Shown here piece by piece: positions 51,985 to 60,500 of a stretch of DNA of 64,000 bases (the stretch's first letter is position 1; each line of letters opens with the position of its first letter). A program made the translations under genes and the position numbers. Where the stretch lies: NCBI RefSeq assembly GCF_030758415.1, contig NZ_CP132334.1, positions 310,001 through 374,000 of the forward strand, written 5' to 3'. This DNA comes from Parvularcula sp. IMCC14364. Lineage in GTDB: Bacteria; Pseudomonadota; Alphaproteobacteria; Caulobacterales; Parvularculaceae. The notes under the pieces are model-generated. The model saw only the letters and a program-made list of their open reading frames with translations. It did no database searches and was not told the origin of the DNA.

Positions 51985-53291
51985 CCAGCGAACGCAAATC
52001 ACGGAACGCGCTGTCGCTGCGGACATACCGGGCGGCCTCCGGCATGATGGGGCCATTGGCAGACCTGACCCTGAAACACAGGCTGAAACACGGCAAGGAA
52101 GACCCGGACAGGGTCAATGAGCGTCGTGGCATCGCCACGATTGCCCGCCCGGATGGTCCGCTGGTCTGGATTCACGGGGCCAGTGTTGGCGAAAGCCTGT
52201 CGATCCTGCCGCTGGTCGCGCGCCTGTCTGTCCTGCGCCGGGATTTGCAGTTTCTCGTCACCTCCGGCACCGTCACCTCGGCTCGGTTGATGGCGACGCG
52301 CCTGCCGGACAACGCAACGCACCAGTTCTCCCCCCTCGATCACCCCGCCTATGTGCGGCGGTTCCTCGATCACTGGCAGCCGGATGCGGCGATGTTTGTG
52401 GAGTCTGAACTCTGGCCCAATCTCATTCAGATGACAGCCGCGCGCGACATTCCCATGGCGCTGGTCAATGGCCGCATCTCTCCCAAATCCTATAACAGCT
52501 GGAAGCAACGGCCTGACGCGATCCATGCGCTTTTGTCTGCCTTTCAGGTGCGCATGGCGCAGGACACGCCCAACAAGGAACGCCTGGCGGAGCTGAGCGA
52601 CGGCGATGTTGCCATGTTCGGCAATCTCAAAATGGCGGCACCGGCCCTGCCGGTCACGCAGACGGACCTTTCGGCCCTCGAAGAACAGGTCAGGACACGC
52701 CCGCGCTGGCTCGCAGCCAGTACCCATCCCGGTGAGGAGGAATATGTGCTCGATGCCCATACACGGGTGTCGGAACGCTTCCCTGACCTGTTGACCATCA
52801 TTGCGCCGCGCCATCCCGAGCGGGGCGAAGAAATTGCCGGCCTGATCCGCGCGCGCGGGCTGCGTGTGGCGCGCCGCGCCGCTGGCGAAGACATCACGGC
52901 TGACACGCAAGTCTATCTGGCCGACACGCTGGGCGAGCTCGGCCTGTTCTACCGGCTCAGCGATGTTGCCTTTGTTGGCGGCAGTATTGTCGAAACCGGC
53001 GGCCATAACCCGCTGGAGCCTGCCCGCCTGCGCTCGGCCATTCTATATGGTCCGTATACGTTTAACTTTACTGAAACCTATCGCGACATGCGCGCCTCTG
53101 GCGGCACGGCGCTGGTGCGCAATGAGCGGGACCTTGCCGCGGCGCTCGTCCGCTTGCTGACGGATGATATGACGCGCGACGCCATGGCGGACCGGGCCCG
53201 CAACTGGGCAGAAGATAATGCCGAGGAGGTACTCATCAACATTGTCGAGGCGCTCATGCCCGTTTTGCCAGCACCGCACGAGCCGGGATGA
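51981..53291 (+). CDS. waaA: 3-deoxy-D-manno-octulosonic acid transferase
   Basis: Transfers KDO from CMP-KDO to the lipid A precursor. It is a GT-B glycosyltransferase with an N-terminal membrane-association region and the acceptor-side motif IHGASVGESLSILPL. Further motifs are MFVESELWPNLIQM and the donor-side VGGSIVETGGHNPLEPARL. 436 residues, full length. It overlaps the DUF374 gene and lpxK by 4 bp each. Confidence 0.96.
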   Translation: MTSERKSRNALSLRTYRAASGMMGPLADLTLKHRLKHGKEDPDRVNERRGIATIARPDGPLVWIHGASVGESLSILPLVARLSVLRRDLQFLVTSGTVTSARLMATRLPDNATHQFSPLDHPAYVRRFLDHWQPDAAMFVESELWPNLIQMTAARDIPMALVNGRISPKSYNSWKQRPDAIHALLSAFQVRMAQDTPNKERLAELSDGDVAMFGNLKMAAPALPVTQTDLSALEEQVRTRPRWLAASTHPGEEEYVLDAHTRVSERFPDLLTIIAPRHPERGEEIAGLIRARGLRVARRAAGEDITADTQVYLADTLGELGLFYRLSDVAFVGGSIVETGGHNPLEPARLRSAILYGPYTFNFTETYRDMRASGGTALVRNERDLAAALVRLLTDDMTRDAMADRARNWAEDNAEEVLINIVEALMPVLPAPHEPG

Positions 53292-54274
53292 TGACGCCGC
53301 CCAAATTCTGGCAGGAGCCCGATGGCGCCCGTCACCCGGCGGCACGCCTGCTCTGGCCTGTTGCCGCCCTCTATGGTTTCATTGGAGCACGGAAGATCAG
53401 CGCGGCCACGCCATACCGGGCCGCAGGGCCGGTCATCTGTGTCGGCAATGTCAGCATGGGCGGCGTCGGCAAGACGCCCTTTTCCCTGATGCTGGCAGAA
53501 ACGCTGCAGGACCTGAACAGGCAACCGGCCTTTCTCACGCGGGGGTTCGGCGGCAGCCTGAGACAGCCAACCATGCTCGGCACACAACATACTGCCGCCC
53601 AAAGCGGCGATGAAGCGCAACTCCTGCGCCAACAGGGGCCGGTGGTCGTGGCCGCAGACAGGCCAGCAGGCGCGCGCCTGATCTTTGCACAGACCAGTGC
53701 TGACAGCCTTATCATGGATGATGGCTTCCAGAATCCCTCCCTGCACAAGGACCTCTCTTTTCTGCTGATCGATGCAGAAACAGGCTTCGGCAATGGTCAG
53801 GTGTTCCCGGCAGGCCCCTTGCGGGAAAAACCTGCCGCTGCACTCCGCCGCGCGCAGGCGGTGGTGTTCGTGCTGCCGGACCAGAGCGCCAGTGTGCCGG
53901 ATGCGCTGGTCAGGCGCGCGGCAGGCAAGCCGGTTCTGCGCGCCTGGCTTGAGGCCGCGCCCGTCCATCCTCCCGGGCGCCGGGTCGTGGCCTTTTGCGG
54001 CATTGGCCGTCCGGAGAAATTCTATCGCACCGCCAGGTCTGCGGGCTATGACCTTGCCGCCACCCGGGATTTTCCGGACCATCACGCCTTTACACAGGCA
54101 GACCTTACCGCCTTGCGCGCGCTGGCGGGGCAACATCAGGCCACGCTCCTCACCACGCAGAAGGATCATGTCCGCCTGCCAACAGATCTGCAGGCAGAGG
54201 TCGAGACATTGCCCGTCCGGATGCAGGTTGATAAACAGGCTACCCTGACATCGCTTCTGGAGGATTTGTTCTGA
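53288..54274 (+). CDS. lpxK: Tetraacyldisaccharide 4'-kinase
   Basis: Membrane-associated kinase that phosphorylates the 4' position of the lipid A disaccharide to give lipid IVA. The P loop is VGNVSMGGVGKTPFSLML (about residues 48-65). DDGFQNPSLHKDLSFLLID and VFPAGPLREK are also diagnostic. 328 residues. It overlaps waaA by 4 bp and is followed directly by the lpxL-like gene. Confidence 0.96.
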   Translation: MMTPPKFWQEPDGARHPAARLLWPVAALYGFIGARKISAATPYRAAGPVICVGNVSMGGVGKTPFSLMLAETLQDLNRQPAFLTRGFGGSLRQPTMLGTQHTAAQSGDEAQLLRQQGPVVVAADRPAGARLIFAQTSADSLIMDDGFQNPSLHKDLSFLLIDAETGFGNGQVFPAGPLREKPAAALRRAQAVVFVLPDQSASVPDALVRRAAGKPVLRAWLEAAPVHPPGRRVVAFCGIGRPEKFYRTARSAGYDLAATRDFPDHHAFTQADLTALRALAGQHQATLLTTQKDHVRLPTDLQAEVETLPVRMQVDKQATLTSLLEDLF

Positions 54275-55264
54275 ATGGCTGAAACATCTGCCAGCTTCAT
54301 CCATGACCCCCACGATCCTGCCCGCTGGGATGCGGGCGCGGACCTGCCGGAGCGCCGTGCCAATATGAAGGTGACCCTGGCGCACCGGTTTGAGGCAGGG
54401 CTCATGGAAATCATGTTCCGGCTTTTCCGGCTTCTGGGGGTGGACCGGGCATCCGGTTTCATGGGCGGTCTGTTGCGTCGCATCGGGCCGCTGTTCACAG
54501 GCGTCCAGAAGCGCGGCTTTGCCAATCTGCGCCTGGTTTATCCCCGGAACACGACCGCGCAGAACCGCGCGATCCTCAGTGAGGCATGGGAAAATCTTGG
54601 CCGCACAGTGGCCGAATATGCGCATCTGAAAGAGTTTGTGCCGTTCACGGAAGAGGCGCGGGTCACCGTTGAAAATGCTGAAATCCTCGAACAGATCCGC
54701 GACAGTGGCAAGCCCGTCATTTTCATGTCCGGCCACATCGCCAACTGGGAGGTGATGCCGATCACGCTTTATCGTGCCGGGTTGAAATGCGCCATCGTCT
54801 TCCGTTCAGCCAATAACCCGGTCATTGATGAGAAAATCATCAACCTGCGGGCGGATGTCATGTCCCGCCACCAGATCCCGAAGAACAAGCGCGGCAGCCG
54901 CCGTCTGCTCACTTCTCTGGGGGAGGGGTTGTCGGTCTGTATGCTGATAGACCAGAAATTGAACGAAGGCATCCCCGTGCCGTTTCTCGGGCATGATGCC
55001 ATGACAGGCCTTGCCACGGCAAAGATGGCGTTGAAGTTCAATACCCCCGTGGTGCCGCTGTCCATCCGCCGCCATAAAGGCGAGGCCCGCTTTACGATCC
55101 GCGTGCACAAGCCGATCATGCCGCAGCCTACGGACAATGGAAAACAGGATACGGAACACCTGACACGCCTGACCAATGATGCCCTTAGTGACATCATCCA
55201 CGACAATCCCGGCCAATGGCTCTGGTTCCACCGCCGCTGGCCAAAAGAAGCCACAAAAAGCTAG
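54275..55264 (+). CDS. Lipid A late acyltransferase, LpxL/LpxM (HtrB) family
   Basis: Adds a secondary acyl chain to KDO-lipid A. The catalytic HX4(D/E) motif is HIANWE within FMSGHIANWEVMPI (about residues 150-155). Also seen are VYPRNTTAQNRAIL, IDQKLNEGIPVPFLGHDAMT and the C-terminal PGQWLWFHRRWP. 329 residues. The ATG follows the lpxK stop with no gap. Whether it acts as LpxL or LpxM cannot be told from the sequence alone. Confidence 0.92.
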   Translation: MAETSASFIHDPHDPARWDAGADLPERRANMKVTLAHRFEAGLMEIMFRLFRLLGVDRASGFMGGLLRRIGPLFTGVQKRGFANLRLVYPRNTTAQNRAILSEAWENLGRTVAEYAHLKEFVPFTEEARVTVENAEILEQIRDSGKPVIFMSGHIANWEVMPITLYRAGLKCAIVFRSANNPVIDEKIINLRADVMSRHQIPKNKRGSRRLLTSLGEGLSVCMLIDQKLNEGIPVPFLGHDAMTGLATAKMALKFNTPVVPLSIRRHKGEARFTIRVHKPIMPQPTDNGKQDTEHLTRLTNDALSDIIHDNPGQWLWFHRRWPKEATKS

Positions 55265-55586
55265 GCGGGCACCGCATCGAGTGCAAACTGACCGAGCGCT
55301 GACCCGCGCCGTCGTCCTGAACACGCATTGCGTCAGTAATGTGCAAGGCCAGGGGCCATAGCAGAAGCGCCGTTGAGAGCGGGAGGTTCTGTGAGGTCGG
55401 TCCCGAATAAGAACCATGTTCCAAAAAAGGCACCTGTTCAACAGTTCAACCCGATCCACGCACCAAAGAAATGATCAGCCAGAACCCGTTAGCTATTCCC
55501 GTCAAGGGCGTAGAATCGAATATTCGTTTTTAGCAATAATTGTAGTTTGTGTGCGCATAGCCGCTGGTAGCCGTTGATAGATAAAA
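55265..55586. other. Intergenic boundary between lipid A operon and accessory region
   Basis: No complete gene. The first 170 bp look like GC-rich core DNA; a minus-strand frame there (LSTALLLWPLALHITDAMRV) might be a gene remnant but has no recognised family. From about 55440 the DNA becomes visibly AT-richer and stays so through the TetR and dioxygenase genes, which suggests the edge of an acquired segment. Confidence 0.35.
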
Positions 55587-56249
55587 TCATGCTAGTGATT
55601 GAATGCGTTGCACGAGCCTTTGACGGAACGCTGTAGAGGCATCTGCCGCAAGGCATAGAAATACACCAGTTAGCGCTTGCTCTCGAAACGTCCTAAGATC
55701 GAGATATCTATTTACCCAATCCTGGCGTGCGAGCCGATAACACCCATAGATTTGCCGGCCAAGCTGTTCGGAGGAGATATTTCCTCGAAGCAGCTTTGCC
55801 TGGCGGGCCTTCTTGCAGGCACTTATCGGATAGCGAACAGAACGCGCAAAGATACCTGATGCGGATTTTTGTTCGAATAAGCCGCTCCTATCGCCGGCAA
55901 CGAAAGCGGCGCGATAGTAATCCTCGTTAGTTGCGAAAAGCGTCACCAATTCATCGATCTGTGCTTCAAATGTTTCCTCTGCTTCTCCAATTTCGATTCG
56001 CGCTTGGGCCATCAAAAGTTGTTCCACTAGATCTTCGATGATCAGCGAGAGTATCTCCGGTTTTCCACCTATCAGATTGTAGATCGTTGGTACGGTGATG
56101 CCCGCGCGGCTCGCAAGATCCCTCAATTTCAAGGACTCGAACCCCTCTTGCGCAATGATGATTCGAGCGTGGTGTAGGACAGCGGCGCGCCGCTTCGCCA
56201 TATTTATGGTGCGCGTTGATCCAACTGTGGTTTGGCTGTGCTGTTCCAT
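55587..56249 (-). CDS. TetR-family transcriptional regulator
   Basis: A 220-residue regulator. The N-terminal helix-turn-helix domain (about residues 22-68) reads HARIIIAQEGFESLKLRDLA, then SRAGITVPTIYNLIGGKPEI. The C-terminal part is a helical ligand-binding and dimer domain, including LVTLFATNEDYYRAAFVAGD. It is divergent from the dioxygenase gene across 88 bp containing a perfect palindrome, so it probably represses that gene and itself. An internal ATG at 56201 is an alternative start; neither has a good Shine-Dalgarno. Confidence 0.92.
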   Translation of the reverse strand: MEQHSQTTVGSTRTINMAKRRAAVLHHARIIIAQEGFESLKLRDLASRAGITVPTIYNLIGGKPEILSLIIEDLVEQLLMAQARIEIGEAEETFEAQIDELVTLFATNEDYYRAAFVAGDRSGLFEQKSASGIFARSVRYPISACKKARQAKLLRGNISSEQLGRQIYGCYRLARQDWVNRYLDLRTFREQALTGVFLCLAADASTAFRQRLVQRIQSLA

Positions 56250-56275
56250 TTTTCGATCGTAAGTGAAATTGCGGA

Positions 56276-56320
56276 TTGACTCAATATTTACACGCTGTTA
56301 AATTTTTTACAATGTAAAAA
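56276..56320 (+). promoter_or_regulatory. Promoter and palindromic TetR operator candidate
   Basis: TTGACT (56276-56281) and TTAAAT (56298-56303) with a 16-bp spacer form a likely promoter for the dioxygenase gene. A perfect 8-bp half-site palindrome TTTTTACA-A-TGTAAAAA spans 56304-56320. A looser ATTTACA-CGC-TGTTAAAT overlaps the -10. Binding of the adjacent TetR-type protein here would block transcription. Confidence 0.6.
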
Positions 56321-56337
56321 TTATTTGGAGGAAGCCG

Positions 56338-57513
56338 ATGTCTCGTCCTGACTATACGAAATCGATCGATGCTTGCGCAGCCCATTATGGCGACGAGGCC
56401 GAGGCGGCAAAAAACTACATGTTAGAGGGCGAGGCCCGAGCTTACGCTCTCAATAATCGCGGCCCGATCCGGTTTAATGAAGACGGGTCGTTGCATCACG
56501 CCATCGTCACAGCTTATTCAAAGTACGGATTTTATGTCTTTGAAAACGTTATTGGTGAAAGAGAAATGGCTGATATCCTTGAAGATATTGAGGAGCTACG
56601 CTCGCGTTTTCCAATTCATCCTGGCGCCGAAGTCGATGCACATGGCCGCCCAGCATTGGGGGCCGGAAATAAAGCGCCCGGCCTGACATGGAGCAAACCG
56701 TTGAGCGACCCCTTAGGCGGAACCGAGATTGCAAATGGCCGTCACCAGGTCAAGCTGAAGGATTTGAAGGCTTCCGAAGGTGCACCCGACGCCGCACCAT
56801 TTATTCTGCTTGGTTCGTTGCAGTTTTCTGAAGCGGCGTTGCGAATCTATGGGCACCCGGAACTTCTGAAAGTCGCAGCGGCGATCAATGGCGAAGATTT
56901 TGCGCCCTTCAACGAGGTACTGTTTATCAAAGACGCCGGCCTTGGTGCAGCAGTGTCATGGCATCAAGATGGTGACACACACTGGGAAAGTCCAAATTTC
57001 GATGAAGGCATCCATGGCTTCAATTTTATGGCACAAGTCTATGGAAGCACCCCTGTGAATGGCGTTTGGGTGGTCCCGGGCACTCATAAGCTAGGGAAAC
57101 TGAATATCAAAGAGATGGTGGAAGAATCAGGCAGCGCACGCCTTAAAGGTGCTGTACCGATTGTATGTGAACCAGGGGATGTCGTGATCTGCAATCGTCA
57201 GCTTGTCCACGGCTCATTTGCGAATGCCGGGTTTGAACCTCGACTGACAATCAACTTTGGTTTTCATCGGCGTTCGTCGGTCTTAAATGTCAAAGGGGCT
57301 GGCATTCACAGCCCAGTAACAGTGTATACAAATGATGTGATCAAAGAGCGTTCGAAAGTCATCGGATACGCGATTGACGCACGCCAAAAGAAATACCCTG
57401 ATGAAAAACCTTACCAATACAAGCCGTTCCATGACGCGCTTGAGAACTATGTTTGGGACGCAGCGGCAAAAGCCTCTTTGCGGGACTACAATCTTCTGGA
57501 TCTGAGTATCTAG
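56338..57513 (+). CDS. Phytanoyl-CoA dioxygenase (PhyH) family protein
   Basis: Non-heme Fe(II)/2-oxoglutarate-dependent oxygenase. The metal triad is visible: HxD in VSWHQDGDTHW (His about residue 208) and the distal His in RQLVHGSFANAG. The following Arg in EPRLTINFGFHRR should bind 2-oxoglutarate. 391 residues, longer than many members. GGAGGAAG lies upstream of the ATG. The substrate is unknown. A TetR gene lies divergently upstream and an MDR oxidoreductase 136 bp downstream, suggesting an inducible catabolic or detoxification pair. Confidence 0.88.
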   Translation: MSRPDYTKSIDACAAHYGDEAEAAKNYMLEGEARAYALNNRGPIRFNEDGSLHHAIVTAYSKYGFYVFENVIGEREMADILEDIEELRSRFPIHPGAEVDAHGRPALGAGNKAPGLTWSKPLSDPLGGTEIANGRHQVKLKDLKASEGAPDAAPFILLGSLQFSEAALRIYGHPELLKVAAAINGEDFAPFNEVLFIKDAGLGAAVSWHQDGDTHWESPNFDEGIHGFNFMAQVYGSTPVNGVWVVPGTHKLGKLNIKEMVEESGSARLKGAVPIVCEPGDVVICNRQLVHGSFANAGFEPRLTINFGFHRRSSVLNVKGAGIHSPVTVYTNDVIKERSKVIGYAIDARQKKYPDEKPYQYKPFHDALENYVWDAAAKASLRDYNLLDLSI

Positions 57514-57649
57514 AATTCGTTCACCGTAATGGTGTATAGAAATCTTGCGATCTTCAGAAAAAATCAGAACAATAAAATCTACTTAAACGAATCGTATGCA
57601 GATGATTGATCTGCCGATCAACAGCGGCGAGACATAAAAGGAAATTAAC

Positions 57650-58654
57650 ATGAAAGCGGCGATTTGCACAGGTTATGGAAAAATAGAAGATGTGGTGGAG
57701 GTGCGTGACATTAAAAAACCTGTGGTTTTACAAAATGATGTCCTGATTAAGGTCCATGCAGCTTCTGTCAATCCGATTGATATTAAAGAGGCAAAAGGCG
57801 ACCTCAAAAACGTCCGAAAACGAGCCTTCCCGTACACGATGGGGCTTGATGTGTCTGGCGTGGTGGTCGAAGCCGGTAGCGGAACCTCGAAGTTTAAAGT
57901 TGGGGATGAAGTCTACTCCCGCGTCGATAGTGACCGTTGCGGCACTTTTGCGGAATATAGCGCCGTCGACGAAAAATTTGTAGCAAGAAAGCCGCAAAAT
58001 ATTTCGCACACGGAAGCCGCCGCGGTGCCTCTTGCTGGCCTCACCGCATGGCAATGCATGTTCGACGCCGCAGGGATGAAATCAGGACAAAAGATCCTCA
58101 TCCACGCCGGGTCGGGAGGGGTTGGCACAATTGCCATTCAAATTGCAAAGAGCTTCGGTGCCCATGTTGCCACGACAACGAGCACCAGTAACGTCGACCT
58201 GGTAACCCAATTGGGTGCTGATATCGTCGTAGACTACAAGAAACAACGTTTTGACGAAGTTCTCCGGGACTATGATGTGGTTTTGGAAACACTCGGCGGT
58301 GAAAATCAGGTCAGATCTTTTTCAGTTCTGAAAAATGGGGGATACTTGGTGTCGATTGTGGGAATTCCCTCGGCTGAATGGGCGAAATCCCAAAATCTCC
58401 CGTTCTACATGCCACTCCTCTTTGGGTTTCTGAACCGCAAAAACAATCAGCTCGCGCGCCAGAAAAAAGCGGGATTTGACATGGTTCTCATGCAACCAAA
58501 TGCCGAACAATTAGGCAAGATTACGGACTTGATTGAGCGAGATGAACTTCGCCCCGTGATCGATCGGGAATTCTCTCTCGATGAAGTGCAAGAGGCGCTG
58601 TCCTACCTGCAGACAGGTCGCGCAAAGGGGAAAATTGTGATCAACGCGGCGTAA
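57650..58654 (+). CDS. Zinc-independent MDR-family NAD(P)-dependent oxidoreductase
   Basis: Quinone reductase-like member of the medium-chain dehydrogenase family. It has a GroES-like N-domain (VKVHAASVNPIDIKEAKGD-type region) and the nucleotide-binding loop ILIHAGSGGVGTIAIQIAKS at about residues 142-161. The catalytic-zinc Cys/His and the structural-zinc Cys cluster of alcohol dehydrogenases are absent. 334 residues. AAGGAAATTAAC precedes the ATG. Likely reduces an unsaturated carbonyl or quinone; it may act with the dioxygenase upstream. Confidence 0.88.
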   Translation: MKAAICTGYGKIEDVVEVRDIKKPVVLQNDVLIKVHAASVNPIDIKEAKGDLKNVRKRAFPYTMGLDVSGVVVEAGSGTSKFKVGDEVYSRVDSDRCGTFAEYSAVDEKFVARKPQNISHTEAAAVPLAGLTAWQCMFDAAGMKSGQKILIHAGSGGVGTIAIQIAKSFGAHVATTTSTSNVDLVTQLGADIVVDYKKQRFDEVLRDYDVVLETLGGENQVRSFSVLKNGGYLVSIVGIPSAEWAKSQNLPFYMPLLFGFLNRKNNQLARQKKAGFDMVLMQPNAEQLGKITDLIERDELRPVIDREFSLDEVQEALSYLQTGRAKGKIVINAA

Positions 58655-58847
58655 TCAGCGCGAATCGTTGCCTTCAGCTTGGCATGCCAGACGGCATAGG
58701 TTGCTAAAGATCAGCATCTTGCTGCACTCCGCCCCCTTCAGGCCTCATGTTGTCAGCGTAAACATTAAAATCTATGGGCCCTCCTTTGTCAGCCTTTAGT
58801 CTGGGTCTCCCGGCGCATTTTGCGCCTCAAAAAAAGGAGCCCTCCAT

Positions 58848-59498
58848 ATGACCGAAGCAACAGCCGCATCAGCCCCAGTCAGCCATGGCCGGGACCTTCT
58901 GCTCACGCCCCAGTCCCGCATCACCAACCTGCAGACAGCCCTCGACAGCCTGACCCTGCAGATCGCCGATCAACGCAGCCTGTTCAATCCACAGGAAAAG
59001 CGCGTGCGCCTGTTGCAGGATCAGGTCCGCCTTGTGGCCAGCCAGATCCGCTCTTACGAGAAACTCGAAGCCCTGAAAAAAGACATGGGGTTGAAAGTCA
59101 CCATTGCCGAGGCGATGGCCGTGTATAACCAGCGGACCTGTACACCCGTCTCAACAGATACCCCAGACGCAGCAGACGTAACTGACACGGCAGCGGCAAA
59201 AGACAAAGACGCCAGCGACACAGCCCAAGCCCGCACCGCACCAGCCACAAAAAAATCTGAGCTGACCACCACCCCCGACAATGACATAATAGAGACAGCC
59301 ATCCCCGTTACAGGGGCAAAACCGCCGCAATCCGCCTCACCACAACCAGCCGCCGCCGCCGCACAAGAAGACGCCTTGCGCGGCCTCACGCCGAAAAAAA
59401 ATCTCAGTCGGGCCGAACGCCGCCGTCAGGCAAAAGCCGCGCGTAAAATGCCAGCCGCAACAGCCGACCTGTTAAACGAGATCACCGCCATGGCCTGA
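58848..59498 (+). CDS. Hypothetical Ala/Thr-rich protein with coiled coil
   Basis: A 216-residue protein that I do not recognise. Residues about 25-85 form a probable coiled coil (ITNLQTALDSLTLQIADQRS). A low-complexity Ala/Thr/Pro/Asp region (100-175) and a basic C-terminal helix (SRAERRRQAKAARKMPAATA) follow. AAAGGAGCCCTCCAT places a good Shine-Dalgarno before the ATG, and the codons are GC-rich like the core genome. No signal peptide or membrane helix is seen. It stands between the oxidoreductase and the mobile element remnants. Confidence 0.65.
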   Translation: MTEATAASAPVSHGRDLLLTPQSRITNLQTALDSLTLQIADQRSLFNPQEKRVRLLQDQVRLVASQIRSYEKLEALKKDMGLKVTIAEAMAVYNQRTCTPVSTDTPDAADVTDTAAAKDKDASDTAQARTAPATKKSELTTTPDNDIIETAIPVTGAKPPQSASPQPAAAAAQEDALRGLTPKKNLSRAERRRQAKAARKMPAATADLLNEITAMA

Positions 59499-59786
59499 CC
59501 CGAGGATGACCCCAGGCGGGCATACGCAATCAGCAGGGCCGGGAGTTGGCCCTAAACTGCCGTAGCAAACAACGAATGAGAATGACCAGTGTCCACCATA
59601 TTTCTGCCGTTCGAACACACTTGTCAGCGGGCGGAGCTGCCTTGACATTCAATCGGCACGTCAGTATGTGCGCGGCATTATGACTTTGATGCTTTATTAT
59701 TATAGTTAGATCGAACGTCGCTGCGCTTTCTTCGTAAGCGCAAATGAAGCCGCTTTGGCTTTTTTCAACCTTGTAAAGCCCCATGC

Positions 59787-60182
59787 CTATGGGCCATTTT
59801 CTGATAGAGTCTGTGGCACTGGTGGACGCATGTTGAGGGCCTGATGTGGCCGGATATGATTGTATTGCCTGAGCCATCTGGCGATGACTGTTCTCGCTTG
59901 ATCGATGGTATGGAACCACTCTGCATTCAGAACTTCGTGGCGTAGCGTGCCATTGAACCGCTCGTTGTATCCATTCTCCCAAGGAGAGCCTGGATAGATG
60001 CGGATGGGTTTGATACCGACCTTGATAAGCCAGTCCTGAAAGCCTTGTGAGGCGAACTCCGGCCCATAGCACCTACGGAATGGCGTTATGAACTCCGGTT
60101 TTCCGTGTTTCAGCAGGGTCACCGGTTTCTCATAGTGTTTTTTATTGTAATATCGTTGAAAAATAGGGTGCGATAGCTTCAT
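59787..60182 (-). pseudogene. IS3-family transposase OrfB, C-terminal remnant
   Basis: From about residue 26 the frame matches the end of an IS3-type OrfB: HGKPEFI, YGPEFASQGFQDWLIKVG, YPGSPWENGYNERFNGTLRH, and RQYNHIRPHQALNMRPPVP. The catalytic Glu in the WENGYNE region is present, but the Asp expected in SDNGPEF is replaced (RCYGPEF) with a small insertion. All N-terminal parts are missing, and the first 25 residues are unrelated. A possible OrfA start of the same IS subgroup lies on the same strand at 62546-62620. Broken and inactive. Confidence 0.85.
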
Positions 60183-60216
60183 AGAGTACCTATCAATGTA
60201 CCAAAATTCCGATAAA

Positions 60217-60260
60217 ATGGTAGGAAAATGGTAGGAATATGGTAGGAATATGGTAGAGAA
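60217..60260 (+). repeat. Four tandem 11-bp repeats upstream of the integrase fragment
   Basis: ATGGTAGGAAA, ATGGTAGGAAT (twice) and a decayed ATGGTAGAGAA begin at 60217, 60228, 60239 and 60250. They end 12 bp before the GTG of the integrase fragment. They could be arm-type integrase sites or simple slippage repeats. Confidence 0.7.
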
Positions 60261-60272
60261 AAGGAGCTCGGA

Positions 60273-60482
60273 GTGCCGCAGAAACTAACCAAAAAGGTTG
60301 TGGATTCTGCGCAACCTGGCACCCGAACGTGGGATTCTGAGGTCAAAGGGCTTGGAATCGAGGTATCAGCGAAGAGCACAAAGACTTACTTTCTCAAGTA
60401 TCGGTTCAAGGGAGCGCAGCGTTGGATCACCATAGGAAGGCGTGGTTTCTGTAATATCCTAAGAGACGAGTACCATTTTTAG
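60273..60482 (+). pseudogene. Tyrosine integrase, N-terminal fragment
   Basis: A 69-residue frame starting at GTG 60273 with AAGGAG upstream. Residues 3-57 match the N-terminal arm-DNA-binding domain of prophage-type tyrosine integrases: LTKKVVDSAQPGTRTWDSEV, KGLGIEVSAKSTKTYFLKYR and RWITIGRRG. The homology then stops, and the core-binding and catalytic domains are absent; the RTX gene begins 19 bp later. It marks a past integrated element that was cut away. Confidence 0.82.
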
Positions 60483-60500
60483 CAGGGGTGGGAGGCGTTT

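Noticed and set aside
53078-54736. Minus-strand open frame of 552 codons opposite waaA/lpxK/lpxL
   Set aside because: It covers three confidently assigned overlapping genes on the other strand, and its composition is typical of antisense GC-rich DNA.
58811-58832. GGCGCA/TGCGCC hairpin next to a poly-A run as a terminator
   Set aside because: The A-run follows the stem on the plus strand, and on the minus strand the T-run precedes it, so neither orientation gives a terminator; it lies just before the ribosome site of the hypothetical gene.
59530-60072. Minus-strand open frame of 180 codons over the IS3 remnant
   Set aside because: It is a shifted frame of the OrfB remnant, and only the frame ending at 59787 shows transposase motifs.
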